32,721 bases of DNA from Silene noctiflora. Taxonomy: Eukaryota > Streptophyta > Magnoliopsida > Caryophyllales > Caryophyllaceae. Below are positions 1 to 11,200 of the stretch, piece after piece. The position numbers were made by a program, and so were the translations under genes. The DNA is taken from assembly GCA_009801015.1 (NCBI GenBank), contig VHZZ01000069.1:124818-157538 (forward strand), given 5' to 3'. Positions within the stretch are counted from its first letter, which is position 1. Every line of letters starts with the position of its first letter. The notes under the pieces are model-generated. The model was not told where the DNA came from, did not search any database, and saw only the letters and a list, made by a program, of their open reading frames with translations.

Positions 1-65
1 TAGACTTAATAGAGTATGGCAAATGTAGGAGAGAGAAGATGAATTGACTTTAATTTATCAATAAG

Positions 66-284
66 TTTTGTTTTAGACGGTCTGAAATAAGACGGATTAA
101 ATGTTATCATTTTTTTTAATAGAACGTATCTATTTAATGACAAAATGTTATACGTAAAGTTGTTTCTTTTTATCCTGAAAATTATGATAACATTTTATCG
201 AAAAATAGTAACATTTTATCGTAAAATAGCGACATTTTTGCTCCGTCTTATTTCAGACGGTCCCGTCTGAAATAAAAATTTGCG
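66..284. mobile_element. MITE with about 38-bp inverted ends in the BTSL promoter
   Basis: The left end carries 'agacggtctgaaataagacg' and the right end carries its inverse, 'ccgtcttatttcagacggtc', followed by a second short inverted copy (cccgtctgaaataaa). The interior is AT-rich and non-coding, with a repeated 'aacattttatcg' phrase. This is the form of a short non-autonomous DNA transposon. The right end lies about 130 bp before the BTSL start codon, so it is in or next to the core promoter. I could not fix a target-site duplication, so the superfamily is open and the outer ends are good to within about 5 bp. Confidence 0.65.
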
Positions 285-332
285 TTAATTATATGTTTGT
301 CTCTTGTATCACACCATTAGCTCACACAAACT

Positions 333-416
333 TACTCCCTCCTTCCCTCCTATTATATCAGCACCTTTCTTCACCTGTCTCATGCCTTTCTCTCTCCTTT
401 CTTCTAGAACAATCTC
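333..416 (+). promoter_or_regulatory. Likely core promoter and 5' leader of BTSL
   Basis: A pyrimidine patch (ctccctccttccctcc) runs into a weak TATA-like 'tattatat' at about 351-358. A CT-rich leader follows up to the ATG at 417, whose context is aatctcATGG with G at +4. Plant promoters often pair a Y patch with a weak TATA box. The transcription start is not determined. If the TATA-like motif is used, the leader would be only about 30 nt, so initiation could also lie further upstream. Confidence 0.35.
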
Positions 417-3400
417 ATGGACGATTCCACTCACCGACCTTCCGCTTCTTCCGGTCTCCCTTCCTCACCGTCATCGTCGTCGGCGGAGGCGTCGGAGACG
501 CCGGCGGAATCGTCTTCCGGCGGACGACATGACGGAGCTCCGGTGAGGCTTCTGGTGTTGCTTCATACGGCGTTTCGGCGTGAGCTTAAGGAGTTGAAGC
601 GTGTGGTTGAGGAAATTGGTGGCGCGTGGAGTACGCGGATGAGTGATCGGGAGGTTATGGTGGTTGAGTTGATGAGGAGAGTTGAGTTCTTTAGGAGCGT
701 GTATAAGTATCATTGTGTTGCTGAAGCGGAGGTATTGAATTATTTGCTGTTATTAATTAAAAGTTTAATTTACACAAAGATTGATGATCATACTAGTGGA
801 CGAAAATAGTTGTTAAAAGAACTCGTTTTACGATAAATTTGTGTAAACAAGCATTAGACAAGTATATGTGATTAAAAGTTAGTTGTTGATTAATTGTGTT
901 AATTTTGCTATGTTTGTGTAATGTGTGGTTAATCAAGTTATAAATTCATTCTTAGAGTGTTGCTGAAGCTGAGGTATTGAATTATTTGCTGTATTAATTA
1001 AAGTTAGTTTGGTGTAAGACGGTTTTACACAAATATTACGTGAAATGGATCCAAACATAATCCTATAGTGAACAAAAGTAGTTATTGAAAGAACTCATTT
1101 TACCATAAACTTGGGTAAGGCTGTCTTATACAAGAATATGTGATTAAACTTTAGTTATTGATTAATTGTGTTAATTTTTGCTATAGTGTTTGTGTAATGC
1201 GTGTGTATATAACGGTCTTATTGGAGTTTTTAGTGGATTACTAGAAGATGTGTTTGACTTAAAAATGCAATATAATTGGTAGTTATTGTGGTGGATATTG
1301 TTGCAGGGTGAGCTAGCTTAGCCGAATTTTATAGTTGGAGACTTGGAAGTAGTGATTGTGTTTTGCAATCGGACTTTTGCGCCCGACTGGCGCCGTTGTG
1401 TGTTTTATGGTTGACATAGGTTTTTGATGGAGCTAATTATGCAATGCTTAGTAATTAGTTTGGATATTATTGTGGATTGTGGATGTTAGCTAACTTGGTT
1501 GACAATGAGCTTCGGAATTGGCTTTTGAGCTCAATTGGTTGTGTGTGGATAAAATGGCTCATGTGAATTTTTGACGTTGTTAAAATGCATAACAATGCTT
1601 TTTTTCCCCCTAATTTGTGTGATTTTCCGTTTAAGAAATTATTGACAGAACTACACAAATACTGTCTGAGGTGAGATGTTACAAGTGAGCTAGTGAGTCT
1701 ACCATCAACCATATCATTAGATGAGTTGTGCATATCCTCATGAGGCCTTAGATCAACGGATTTTCTTTTTAAGAAATTATTGACATAGGTTTTTGATGGA
1801 CCTAATTATGCAATGCTTAGTAATTAGTTTGGGTGTTATTGTGGATTATGGATGTCAATTAACTTGGTTGACGATGAGCTTTTCAATTGGACTATTGAGC
1901 TCAGTTTGTTTCGTGTGGATAAAATGGTTCACATGAATTTTGACTCCATTGTTAAAATTACTCTATTCAATACCCGGGGCGATGAACAAAGTTGTAAACC
2001 GGTTTGGGATGATTTGCAGAATTCTGGAAATTCCTATACAATGGTGTGGGGAACAAAGCCAATGATGCTGGTGTACTGGAACATTTTGGTGACGTTTGAG
2101 TTTCTAAGTAGTTTTCGGTATGAGGGTGATGAAGGAAAGAAAACTGAATATAGCCAATTCTCAAATAGACGTTGTAACTTTTTTTTTTGAAATAAAAATT
2201 ATTTCATAAGAGTGTTTGTTTACCTGTGAGTTTTCAATATTTAACTATCAGGCTTTAAATCTTTAATATAATACGTGGCGCTGTAACTATAATGTGTCAT
2301 CACTATTTTGAAACTTAAAATTTTATATTGAAAGCTACATATTTGTCTCAACAAGTAAACTGACATGGGAAGACTTTTAATGTAGGAACTTGCTACTTGC
2401 TAGACGGTCTAATAGGACAGTTATGTATCAAATCTTCATCGTATGTATAAGTTATGGTGGATTTTGCTGAAAATATAATTGTATAGAGTCTATGTACTTA
2501 TGTAGCGACCAGCTGACCATGTCAAAGTCAGCTTGGAAGAAGATAATTTCGGACTTTGAGCGGGCACTTTTGAAATTACTTGATTAAAAAAATAAAGGTT
2601 GACATAAAATTAATAAGCAATTTCAATTGTAATGAAAGTAGCAATCATGTTCACAATTAATTGTTTGTTTATTGTGCTCATGATTTTAGTTGATGATGTT
2701 GTTCTCAAGTTCTACATTACCTGTTTGAATTTTGTTGAGGGTTTTTGGAAATCAGAGATGTTTACAATGTTGGGTTGTTTTATTGAGGGCATGCGTGAAA
2801 AATTAGTATTTGCTAATTGTTATAGCTGCCCACGCCTTCTACTGGCATCCAAATGATAAATGTTGAAAATAGTGTTCGAAGTTCCTTGAAAATTATACTG
2901 CAGCAGTATATTCGTGATGCCTTGATGATTGATCCCGCATTATTTTGAACCAGGTTATATTTTTGGCGTTGGACGCACGTGTGGAAAACATTGCCTGCAC
3001 GTATTACCTGCAACACAGCAGCGCAGGTTCTATGTTTGAATCTATAGTCTCTTGTCTAAAAGGTATACTTGACAACCTCGGAAATCCAAGTCAAGGGCTC
3101 CAAGAAGTTACATTTCAAATTGGCACTCTTCAGGACTCAATATGTCAGCATATGGTTAAAGAAGAGAAGCACGTAAGTAATCTTCAATGGCATTTTGTTA
3201 ATATTATGTTACATGAACTGAGTGATGCATACAGAAGCCTCTATAGGACTTCTCTAGTTCTGGTTGACACAAAAATAAAACCCAATAATTGGAAGAGACT
3301 TGATTATAGTAGAGCATGTTTGGCCTACATTGTTAAAAATGAGTTTTTGTTTATAAAGTTTAATTTTTTGAAAGTAGTTTTCAAGAATCAGAAACACCAA

Positions 3401-6400
3401 ATTGCTGCTTCTATTTTTATGGTATTTGAGTTTTTGAGAAATTATTTTTAACTTTTAAATATATGATGTGTTTGGCCAAAAAGTGCTTTTAAGTCCAAAA
3501 ACACTTTAAAAAGTTAGGCCAAACACACACTTAGTTCCCTTTTAATTGCATCTTTACTCATGTGTCGAATACTAGGGGAGAAAGTGTTGCTTGTTATGTG
3601 ACTATGTGAGTTTTGAACTTAGAGGATCTTCGTCTTATTGTTTATGGCAGGTTTTCCCTCTACTAATGAGCCATTTCTGTGGTGAAGAGCAAGCTTCGCT
3701 AATTTGGCAATTCTTATGTAGCTTCCCCGTGATGCTATTGGCGGATCTTTTCCCATGGTTCGCCAGTTTACTTTCTTCAGATGAGCAACTGGAACTGAAC
3801 GATTGCATAAATAACATTCTGACAGAAGATGAATCAACCCTGAAAGAGGTACATATCTCACACTGCTCTTTGCTCATCCTTTAAAGCCAACCTTCTTAAC
3901 TTAATGGCTGAGATTTTCTACTAAAGGTGGTGATTTTATGGATCAATAAAGCTGGCCAAGAATCCCATGATGGTTGCAATAAATATAACAGATCATCGGA
4001 GTATCCTCAAGAGCAAGATAATCTGAGACAACTGTCCAACCTTTGTTTGCTTAAGAAATACCCTAGTGAGAAGCAGGACTTGCAAAAAATAGTTGAGAAC
4101 AGTCCTTTTGATGGACTATTGCTCTGGCATGCTGCCATTAGATCTGACTTCCAAGAAATTCTGAATAAGCTAAATCAAGCAAGGCTTCAGAAAATTTCGA
4201 GGTTAACATCAGTTATTGTTCAAATTAAGTTCTTGAATGAGGTGCTGATATTTTATAGGTACCTTTCTTTGCCTTTTATTGCCATAATTACTGGAAATAT
4301 TTGTTTGTTGGTCTTCATTTTCTCCCCTCTGATAAGCATAGTTTTTCTTTTGTTTGTAGTAACATATTGGAAAAAGTCTTCTATCCTTTACTAGAAGACA
4401 CTTGTTCACAACAGTCATTACCATTGTACAATCCCTTTCCTCACAAAAATGAGGTTGAAAGACTTCAGAAGATTCTGTACGATGCTGATCAAGTCAATTT
4501 AACCGAACCCACTTTTCTGGCAAACCTATGTAGTCAAGTGGAAAGTCTTGTATTAGTGACTACTGAACACTTGTCTTTTCAAGAAAAAGAGGTATGCTAG
4601 TTGTTTTATTGCTTGCTCAAACTGTATACATACACTCTGATACGTGAGTTGCCTATTATACTCTGATTATAAAAGCTGATAATGTTTGAGTAGCAAATTC
4701 CTTCAAGGAAAAATCTCCATAGCATAGTCACTTGTTTCTGTTGTCATTTTAAATATATAATGTCTCTATCATCTTAATCACACTGCTTTTAGTTCATTAT
4801 CAGGTGTTTCCTCTCATCGTTGAGAAGTACAACTATGAATACCAGCAGAAGTTGTTGATTAGGAGCTTGTGTATGCTTCCCCTTGGGCTGCTAAAGTGTG
4901 TGGTTACTTGGTTTTCATCTCGCCTGCCCAAGGATAAGTTGAACTCTGTTATCAATGGCATTGATCAATGTAGCATCCTTGATAGACCTTTTGCCTCACT
5001 TTTACATGGGTGGGTTCGCTGTGGTTATTCCGGCAAAACCAGTACTGAAAATCTGCAAGAGATGTTCAATAGAACAATACCATTCATAGCTGAGCTCAGA
5101 AGAGAAGAGAGAGATCCCTGTGAAAACGTAAAGCAGGCTAACCTTAGTACTGTTGGTAGCTCTAGGATCTTTCCTTCACGGGCGACAAATCCGCTTGGTT
5201 CAATTTCCAGTTATCCTACTGAAGCTGTTTCCAATAATTTCCAGGAGCCGAGGCCAATGGACCACATTTATTACTTTCACAAAGCCATAAAAAAAGACCT
5301 TGAGTCATTGGTCTTTGACGCGACTAAACTATCCAAAAATTTGGGGCTTCTTAGGGAGTTCACCCGGCATTTTCATTTTGTGAGATCGTTGTATGAACTT
5401 CACAGTGAAACAGAGGATAAGGTAGCATTTCCAGCTTTGGAGTCAAATCCAAATGCCCGCAACCTTACACAATCCTACTCTATTGATCATGATATGGAAG
5501 CTGAATGTTTTGAGAGAGTATCACGGATTTTAGATGAAATGTCTGAGTTGTACAACACACTGTCTAATACAGATGTGGTACCCGTTGGTCCGGCATTGGC
5601 AAAGTATCATCTGCTATGTTTACAGCTTGAAAATAGCTGCAAATCACTGAAAAAGATATTGGAAGATCACATTAGTCGTGAAGAGGCGGAACTTTGGCCT
5701 TTGTTTCGAGAGTACTTTTCGATTGAGGAACAAATAACAATTTTGGGATATATGCTTGGAAGAACAAGGGCAGAGATTCTGCAGGAAATGTTAGAATGGC
5801 TTATGGCCTACTTAACATTAGAGGAGCAACAAGCTATGATGAGCTACTGGCTTAAGGCCACATATTGCACAAAGTTCAATGAATGGCTTAGAGAATGGTG
5901 GGAAGGCGTAAATGAGTACGAATTTGATGAGGTGGAGGGGCCAACTAAGTGCCCTTCAGCAGACGATATGAATGTTGCCTCCAAATGTGGGGATGGTTCT
6001 CTTGATTGGAGAGACAATCTCAGTGCTGCAAACTTCAAGTTACGTGATCATGATTCCAAGGCAGCTAACGTGGCTAAGAAAATGGATGGTATCAATGTGG
6101 ACAACCAAAAACACCTATATATGGAACATGAATTGGTCTTCAAGAAAAAGAAGGATATGCATCGAATGGGTGAATATACTGATGGTGACAACAAATTTTT
6201 GGGACCAACCCATGAGGTGGACCAACGAACTAAACACTTGGTTATTAGTCAAGATGGATTGGAAGCTGCAACTAAAACAGTCTCCTATGACTCTTGGTTT
6301 AATCTTCAAGCAAACTCACAAGTAACCCTCGACTCGACAATAAGGTTTGCTTACATTTTTTCTTTCAGCTTCCTTCTTTAATTTGTTCTCTTCCTGGAAT

Positions 6401-9400
6401 TGCTCAACCTGGGATCATTGAAACCACCTCCTATGGCAGCAAGAAATCTGTAATCATCTTAATTTGCTACTTAGTATAATCAGTGTCTCTTAACCACTAG
6501 GTCTTGGCTAAAAAGGCATATTTGGTTGGATGACTACTTCTATTCTTCTATTCCTAGTTGTAAAATGATATCCTTCTAGGTATCTACCTTGCTTATTGTT
6601 ATGCTCCTTTAGCAAGCTCCTACATACAAATAAATCACATGCTATAGAAACGTTCGTCTGGGGAGGTTAAGAAAACTGAACCTCTGAAAGTCATTCATCC
6701 GAACATTTTGCTACTCTTTGGATGAACCTGTGAACAACCTTTTACCCTCAGTTTTGTTTTTCCAGCAATCCTCATTGTTCTATCTGCTAAATGACATATA
6801 TTGATGCTTGTATTTTTTCATTTCTCAGTCAATGCCTTGAAGCAAAATCGCATTATGATTCAGATACTGCAATCCCAAGTGAGACTGGGAAGCTTCAGGG
6901 TCAGTTCCCCTCATATCGGGACACTGAGGGCTCTGTGTTTGGTTGCAAACACTACAAACAGAACTGTAAGCTTGTTGCAACTTGTTGCAACAGGATTTTC
7001 ACTTGCAGGCGTTGCCATGATGAAGAGATTTCTGATCATGTGATGGATAGGTATATAACTAAAATCATTACTGCCACTCAACTCTTACTTGTCTCTGAAA
7101 GTTCTATGTCCTCAAAGAGTGGTTGTTTGTTATGCACAGGAAATCCACCACTCAAATGATGTGCATGAAATGCTTAGAAATTCAGCCGATTGGACGTACT
7201 TGCTCAACTCCTTCCTGCAATGAGTATTCTATGGCACGATTCTATTGCAGATTTTGCAGATTGTTCGACGATGATAGGTACAGTTACGATGTTCTCATAT
7301 TATAGGCATAGTTGGTATTAAACTATTAACCTTTTTCCACTTTGCAAGTGTTATGTCTATCAGGGATATATTAAGCTCTTTGAAAAATCGTTTGTCTTAA
7401 GAGTCTTAGACACAACTAAAACAAAAAAGCAACTTTGTCCCTCCTCACATTGCTAAATGCCGTGTGTTCTGTATGCTCAAGTAATCAATTCTGTTTTCTT
7501 TTGACTTGCCATCCTCGTTCATTTGTTAGTTGCTTTCTGCTACACTTCTCCAGCTCTATGATCACAACTCGCCTATAGACTGATAATTCAGAAGGTTAAA
7601 CTAGAATAATCGGTGCGGCAGTGGCTTCAATTTTGTTCCGTTTCATCTTTATGTGTAGGGCTGGTATCTAAAAAAAATGCAGCAGACAAGTTTTTTTCTC
7701 TCAATTGGAAAGAATGATTTCCCACCAATTATAGTAGATGATTACTATATTAGGATCGTATGATAATACGATATATGTCAATATTCCATATAGTAGTCAT
7801 GTGGTATGATATCTTAAGAATTAGATAAAAAAGGGAAGTAGGATTAGATTATAATGGTCTCTTCCAATGTGTGTTGGGGAACTGTCCCACATCGGTAGAA
7901 ATGTGGAATTACCGTGAAGGGGCTTGTTTACAAGCAAGTGAGTTACTTCTTTCAACGATTGGTTTTACACTTTTACGATAGAACCTCGTTCACTTGTGTA
8001 ATGGTCTACTCAATTTGTGAACGGAATTGTTCGCGGCTCTTATACTCGGGAATAGTAATGTGTCGACACAATTGCCATCATGGTCATCTTGAAACAAGCT
8101 CTTTGTAGTATAAGCGGTTTGTTAGCCTTGGTTTAAGTGACCAACTTTGTTATTTGCGTTGACTATATTTTCATTCAACAGGGACATCTACCACTGCCCC
8201 TACTGTAACCTATGTCGGGTAGGGAGAGGGCTAGGGATTGATTATTTTCATTGCATGAAATGCAATGCTTGCATGGGACGATCTCTTACGGTGCATAAAT
8301 GCATTGAGAAGTGCATAGAGGACAAATGTCCCATATGCCAAGAGGATATGTTCACATCAACCAATCCGGTCAAGTCCTTAAATTGTGGTCATGTGATGCA
8401 CTCGACATGCTTTCAGGTACACGGATATCCACTAGTTCTGTTTTTCTCAATATAATCTGAAAAACTACTCTGACTCTGTTGTGGGATGGTCAGGACTACA
8501 CTTGCATGAAGTACACGTGTCCGATTTGCAGCAAATCACTTGGGGATATGCAGGTCCGTCATTATGGTCTTTCCTCGTACATTTCCGAGTGATGATTTAG
8601 AGTACAGTTTGTCTCCGTTCATCCTTAAACGGAAATCTTAGTGTCTACTTTACAACTTTAGTGTGGAGCACTTGTTCTAGTGATTATTTCTCCGGGATTA
8701 TGATGTGTAGGAGGCCTATTTTTTTTCTGGTACAGTGAAGGCTGTGAGTTATAAATTATAATGAGAGGCAGAGAGCTAGGATCTTCGTTTATCCTTTTGA
8801 GAAACAAATTGGTAATTGGTGTGAAAATGTAAATTCCAATAACTCATCTCTTAATGGGATTCAGAAACATCTCAATTCTTTTTTTTAGGACTACCCTTTA
8901 AGCATATGATGTAGACATGTGTGTTCTTTATAGAGTTATAGGTTGTTTGATTGTTCGGAATTGTGAATGTACAAATTCATGCTAGAGCATGTGCATGAGA
9001 TCGATACATCATACATTTCTGTAGAAATAACTCGAGCAAAAAATGGCACCTACATTTTAAGTCCAACGTTTTTGCCATTAGGGTTGAGTGAAAATGAATT
9101 GTGTCTAAATGTAGCCATGAAATACTATACTCTGTTAAAATGGTGTAAGAAACAATCATCAATGAACATGGATACTAATTTGACATTCTAATTTCCCAGT
9201 GTCCCCCGAACACGGATGCGGTGAGTGAAATATGTGTCAAATGAAAGGCTACTTTGCTAAATCGGATTTGGCTTTAAAGGACTTTTTTTAAGCTTTCTAA
9301 CAGTGTTCTTTTACAGGTGTATTTTAACATGTTGGATGCACTTTTGGCTGAAGAGAAAATGCCGGAGGAGTACATTGGCCAAACTCAGGTTAGTTACTTA

Positions 9401-9578
9401 GTTTGCAACCCTTTCCAAGGTATAGACTAAATATGGTAATGTATGACATATCACTAATAGACTCTCTAATCCTCAGGGTATATTATGCAATGATTGTGCA
9501 AAGAAAGGAACTGCTCCCTTTCATTGGCTGTATCACAAGTGTTCATTTTGTAGCTCATATAACACCCGGCTTTTATGA
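417..9578 (+). CDS. BTSL: BRUTUS-LIKE hemerythrin/RING E3 ubiquitin ligase (12 exons, 1221 aa)
   Basis: Exons, all with GT-AG introns and matching phases: 417-731, 2954-3172, 3651-3848, 3927-4258, 4360-4591, 4804-6344, 6829-7050, 7140-7277, 8182-8416, 8494-8553, 9317-9388, 9477-9578 (stop TGA). The product is 1221 aa; Arabidopsis BTSL1/2 are about 1250 aa. Hemerythrin 1 has ligands H50, H99/E103 (HCVAE), H126 and H171/E175 (HMVKE). Hemerythrin 2 (about 300-445) has lost most ligands. Hemerythrin 3 has H591, H632/E636 (HSETE), H661 and H721/E725 (HISRE). A CHY zinc finger starts near C985 (GCKHYKQNCKL), then come the CTCHY finger, a RING-H2 from C1115 (CPIC..CGHVMHSTC..CPIC) and a C-terminal zinc ribbon ending NTRLL. 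In Arabidopsis, BTSL proteins are root E3 ligases that limit iron uptake by promoting turnover of FIT-type bHLH factors; iron binding by the hemerythrin modules is thought to control them. The short C-terminus and the degenerate second module favour BTSL over BTS. Role here is by homology. Confidence 0.93.
715..1206 (+). repeat. Tandem duplication of the exon 1/intron 1 junction of BTSL
   Basis: Two copies, about 715-927 and 957-1206 (offset about 242 bp), share 'gttgctgaag.gaggtattg', 'tatttgctg.tattaatta', 'gtagttattgaaagaactc'-like text and 'gattaattgtgttaattt'. The unit starts in the last 17 nt of exon 1, so intron 1 carries a second copy of the exon edge and of the donor (GCTGAG|GTATTG at 973/974). 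The copies differ by many substitutions and a few indels, so the event is not recent. Confidence 0.85.
1411..1958 (+). repeat. Second local duplication in BTSL intron 1
   Basis: A unit of about 175 bp occurs at 1411-1586 and again at 1780-1958. Shared text includes 'ttgacataggtttttgatgg', 'taattatgcaatgcttagta' and 'gtgtggataaaatgg'. A shorter phrase (taagaaattattgaca) at about 1634 and 1770 suggests a further nested copy. I see no coding potential in the unit; short ORFs across it have no recognisable domain. The rest of this 2.2-kb intron (732-2953) shows no gene. Confidence 0.8.
3468..3528. mobile_element. Short hAT-like inverted-repeat element in BTSL intron 2
   Basis: About 60 bp runs from 'gtgtttggccaaaaagtg' to the inverse form 'cactttaaaaagttaggcc' plus 'aaacacac'. 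The whole element can fold into one hairpin. Ends reading GTGTTTGGCC are common for small plant hAT-type MITEs. It lies inside an intron and does not touch a splice site. The target duplication is not clear. Confidence 0.5.
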
Positions 9579-10740
9579 CTCATCTGCCATATTATAAGGT
9601 AAATATGGTAAATGTGAAGCTCTTAAATAGAAAATTGTTGTGTGGTTTAACAACTTAACCAATGCTAGGCCACTGAACTGATCATATTACTCCGTACTTG
9701 CAAAGTTGCAAAGATTCAAGGATAAGCAACTAGTTAAATGCTTAATGGGGCGGTTCAAGTGCTTTAGATTATCCAACTCCTTTTTCTTTGATAAGCTGTG
9801 TGGCACATCTAACACTTTAGGATAATCCTTCTATCCTTCAACAATAACAACTAAATTACCCCAGTGCCTTAGCGGCTGCAAATTGTCGGATGTACGCAGT
9901 CTTACTCTTGTCTTAGCAACACAAAGAGATTGTTTTCAAATGACCAAGATGATTAAAAAAAAACGGTCATTAATCTGATGTAATATACGAAGTAGTGTGC
10001 TGTAAGAAACTTTTGTTCTAAACATAGAATGAGCTCTGGCTTTTAACTTTGTTTTCCTCGCAATTTATAATAGGATTATTTATAATAGTTGGGCCTTGGG
10101 ATGGTTCATCTATCATGGTATCAGAGCCAGTGTGACGGAAGGTCACGGGTTCGAATCCTGGCAACCTCAAAACTCCTCAAAAACTCATGAAGTGGAACCT
10201 CAGCACATGGTACGGGGGAACCTGTGCACTAACCACTCTTCAAGCCCAATGGGCATTTGAGTGAGGGAGCGTAATAGGAATATTTATAATAGTTGATCTT
10301 CAACCATCACCTTAAGGTTTTGGTTGAGATGGTTCATCTATCAATTTACAGTGTGAAATATTTGCTACATACATGCATTCATATTATATTTATGCAGTGG
10401 CTTGCAGTGGTGATACCTTGTGGCGATGTTTGATATTGTGCGTCCTCAATTGTACAAAATAATAGGGAATGCTGTCATACATGTGAAAATCCTGCTGTTG
10501 AGTAGCTGATTCCTGTGAAGTAAGCAGCTCCAGATTGGGTGGTGTCACCTTTCAACATTTTCTCTCAGAACAAACCTGCTAGCCTTTGGCACACTTGCCA
10601 GGTCAGTTTTGTCGGGTTTACCTTCGTCACCTGGAACACTGAACGCTCAACCGACTGTCTCTGGCTGTGAGTGTAATTGTTTTGTTTGGGGTGCATTTGA
10701 AAGATGAAGGATAACCGTGTAAATTCACTAGTGAATAAAT
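9579..10740 (+). other. BTSL 3' region with a possible 3'-UTR intron (9599-10397)
   Basis: Twenty bases after the TGA stop there is a good donor (ATAAG|GTAAAT, intron starting at 9599). A matching acceptor (TTTATGCAG|TGGC) ends at 10397. The DNA after it (10398 to about 10740) is less AT-rich than the intron and ends near an AATAAA at 10734-10739 that could direct polyadenylation. If spliced, the junction would lie only 20 nt after the stop, too close to trigger nonsense-mediated decay under the usual 50-55-nt rule. The small LTR fossil at 10068-10343 would then sit inside this intron. Inference from splice motifs only; a 3' end soon after 9578 is equally possible. Confidence 0.4.
10068..10343 (+). 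mobile_element. TRIM (terminal-repeat retrotransposon in miniature), fossil
   Basis: Two direct terminal repeats, 10068-10115 and 10272-10343, share 'atatttataatagtt'-type text and end with 'gatggttcatctatca'. Right after the first repeat is TGGTATCAGAGCC (10116-10128), the standard plant initiator-tRNA-Met primer-binding site. A purine-rich 'gagtgagggag' precedes the second repeat. A 5-bp target duplication, attta, flanks the element (10063-10067 and 10344-10348). The interior of about 155 bp has no coding capacity, which is normal for TRIMs. The two repeats have clearly diverged, so it is a fossil of some age. Confidence 0.85.
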
Positions 10741-10999
10741 CTAGGAGTAGTTTGTTCCTAACAATTACTGTAATCCGAAATTACTGGAGGTGTGACAGGA
10801 TTACTGAAAGCAGATTTTGAAGATTGCAACTGGCCGATGAAAAGTTTGATATAGATGAAGTGCCCCTTTGGTTTCCGGCAAAACGGGCAGTGTTTTGCGT
10901 AGTTTATTTTAGTCTATTTCCGATTAACATCCTGTGTGGTCGATTAAGATTATTTTTACTTCACTAATTCAGTTTTGATAGCATCATTCTTAGCTCTCT

Positions 11000-11200
11000 T
11001 GTGTGAGCTTGTAACAAACTAACTATTGATTGGATATTGACCATTAATTTAAGCTTTTGATTAAGATCAATTCGCTCACACGATATTAGAGCCAAATGAC
11101 AAGTTCAAATAGCATATGGTATAGGTTCATGTGGCGACTGATATCCACTCTTCAATCCCAAAGGATATTCGGGTGATCGTGGGCTAATGATCACAATTTT
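11000..11200 (+). mobile_element. Probable remnant of a second TRIM-like LTR element
   Basis: The phrase 'gatattagagcc' at 11082-11093 resembles the initiator-tRNA primer-binding site, and it follows a stretch that looks like the end of a terminal repeat (attaagatcaattcgctcac). Downstream, 'atatccactcttcaatccca' followed by 'gggtga' resembles in layout the interior of the element at 10068. I found no second terminal repeat or target duplication, so the limits are rough and the call is tentative. It is an old, incomplete fossil at best. Confidence 0.3.

Noticed and set aside
1852-2190. A 112-aa plus-strand frame in BTSL intron 1
   Set aside because: It overlaps the local duplication, its counterpart in the first copy is not open in the same way, and it has no known motif.
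2632-2856. A 74-aa plus-strand frame ahead of BTSL exon 2
   Set aside because: It is hydrophobic by AT-rich composition, has no splice fit to exon 2 and no family resemblance.
7871-8068. Possible second TRIM-like repeat in BTSL intron 8, from the phrase ctgtcccacatcggtagaaa
   Set aside because: The CCCACATCGG phrase is common at the start of short plant LTR-type repeats, but I found no paired terminal repeat, primer-binding site or target duplication.
8967-9191. A 74-aa frame in BTSL intron 10
   Set aside because: It lies between two well-supported exons, has no matching splice sites and no conserved zinc-finger residues.
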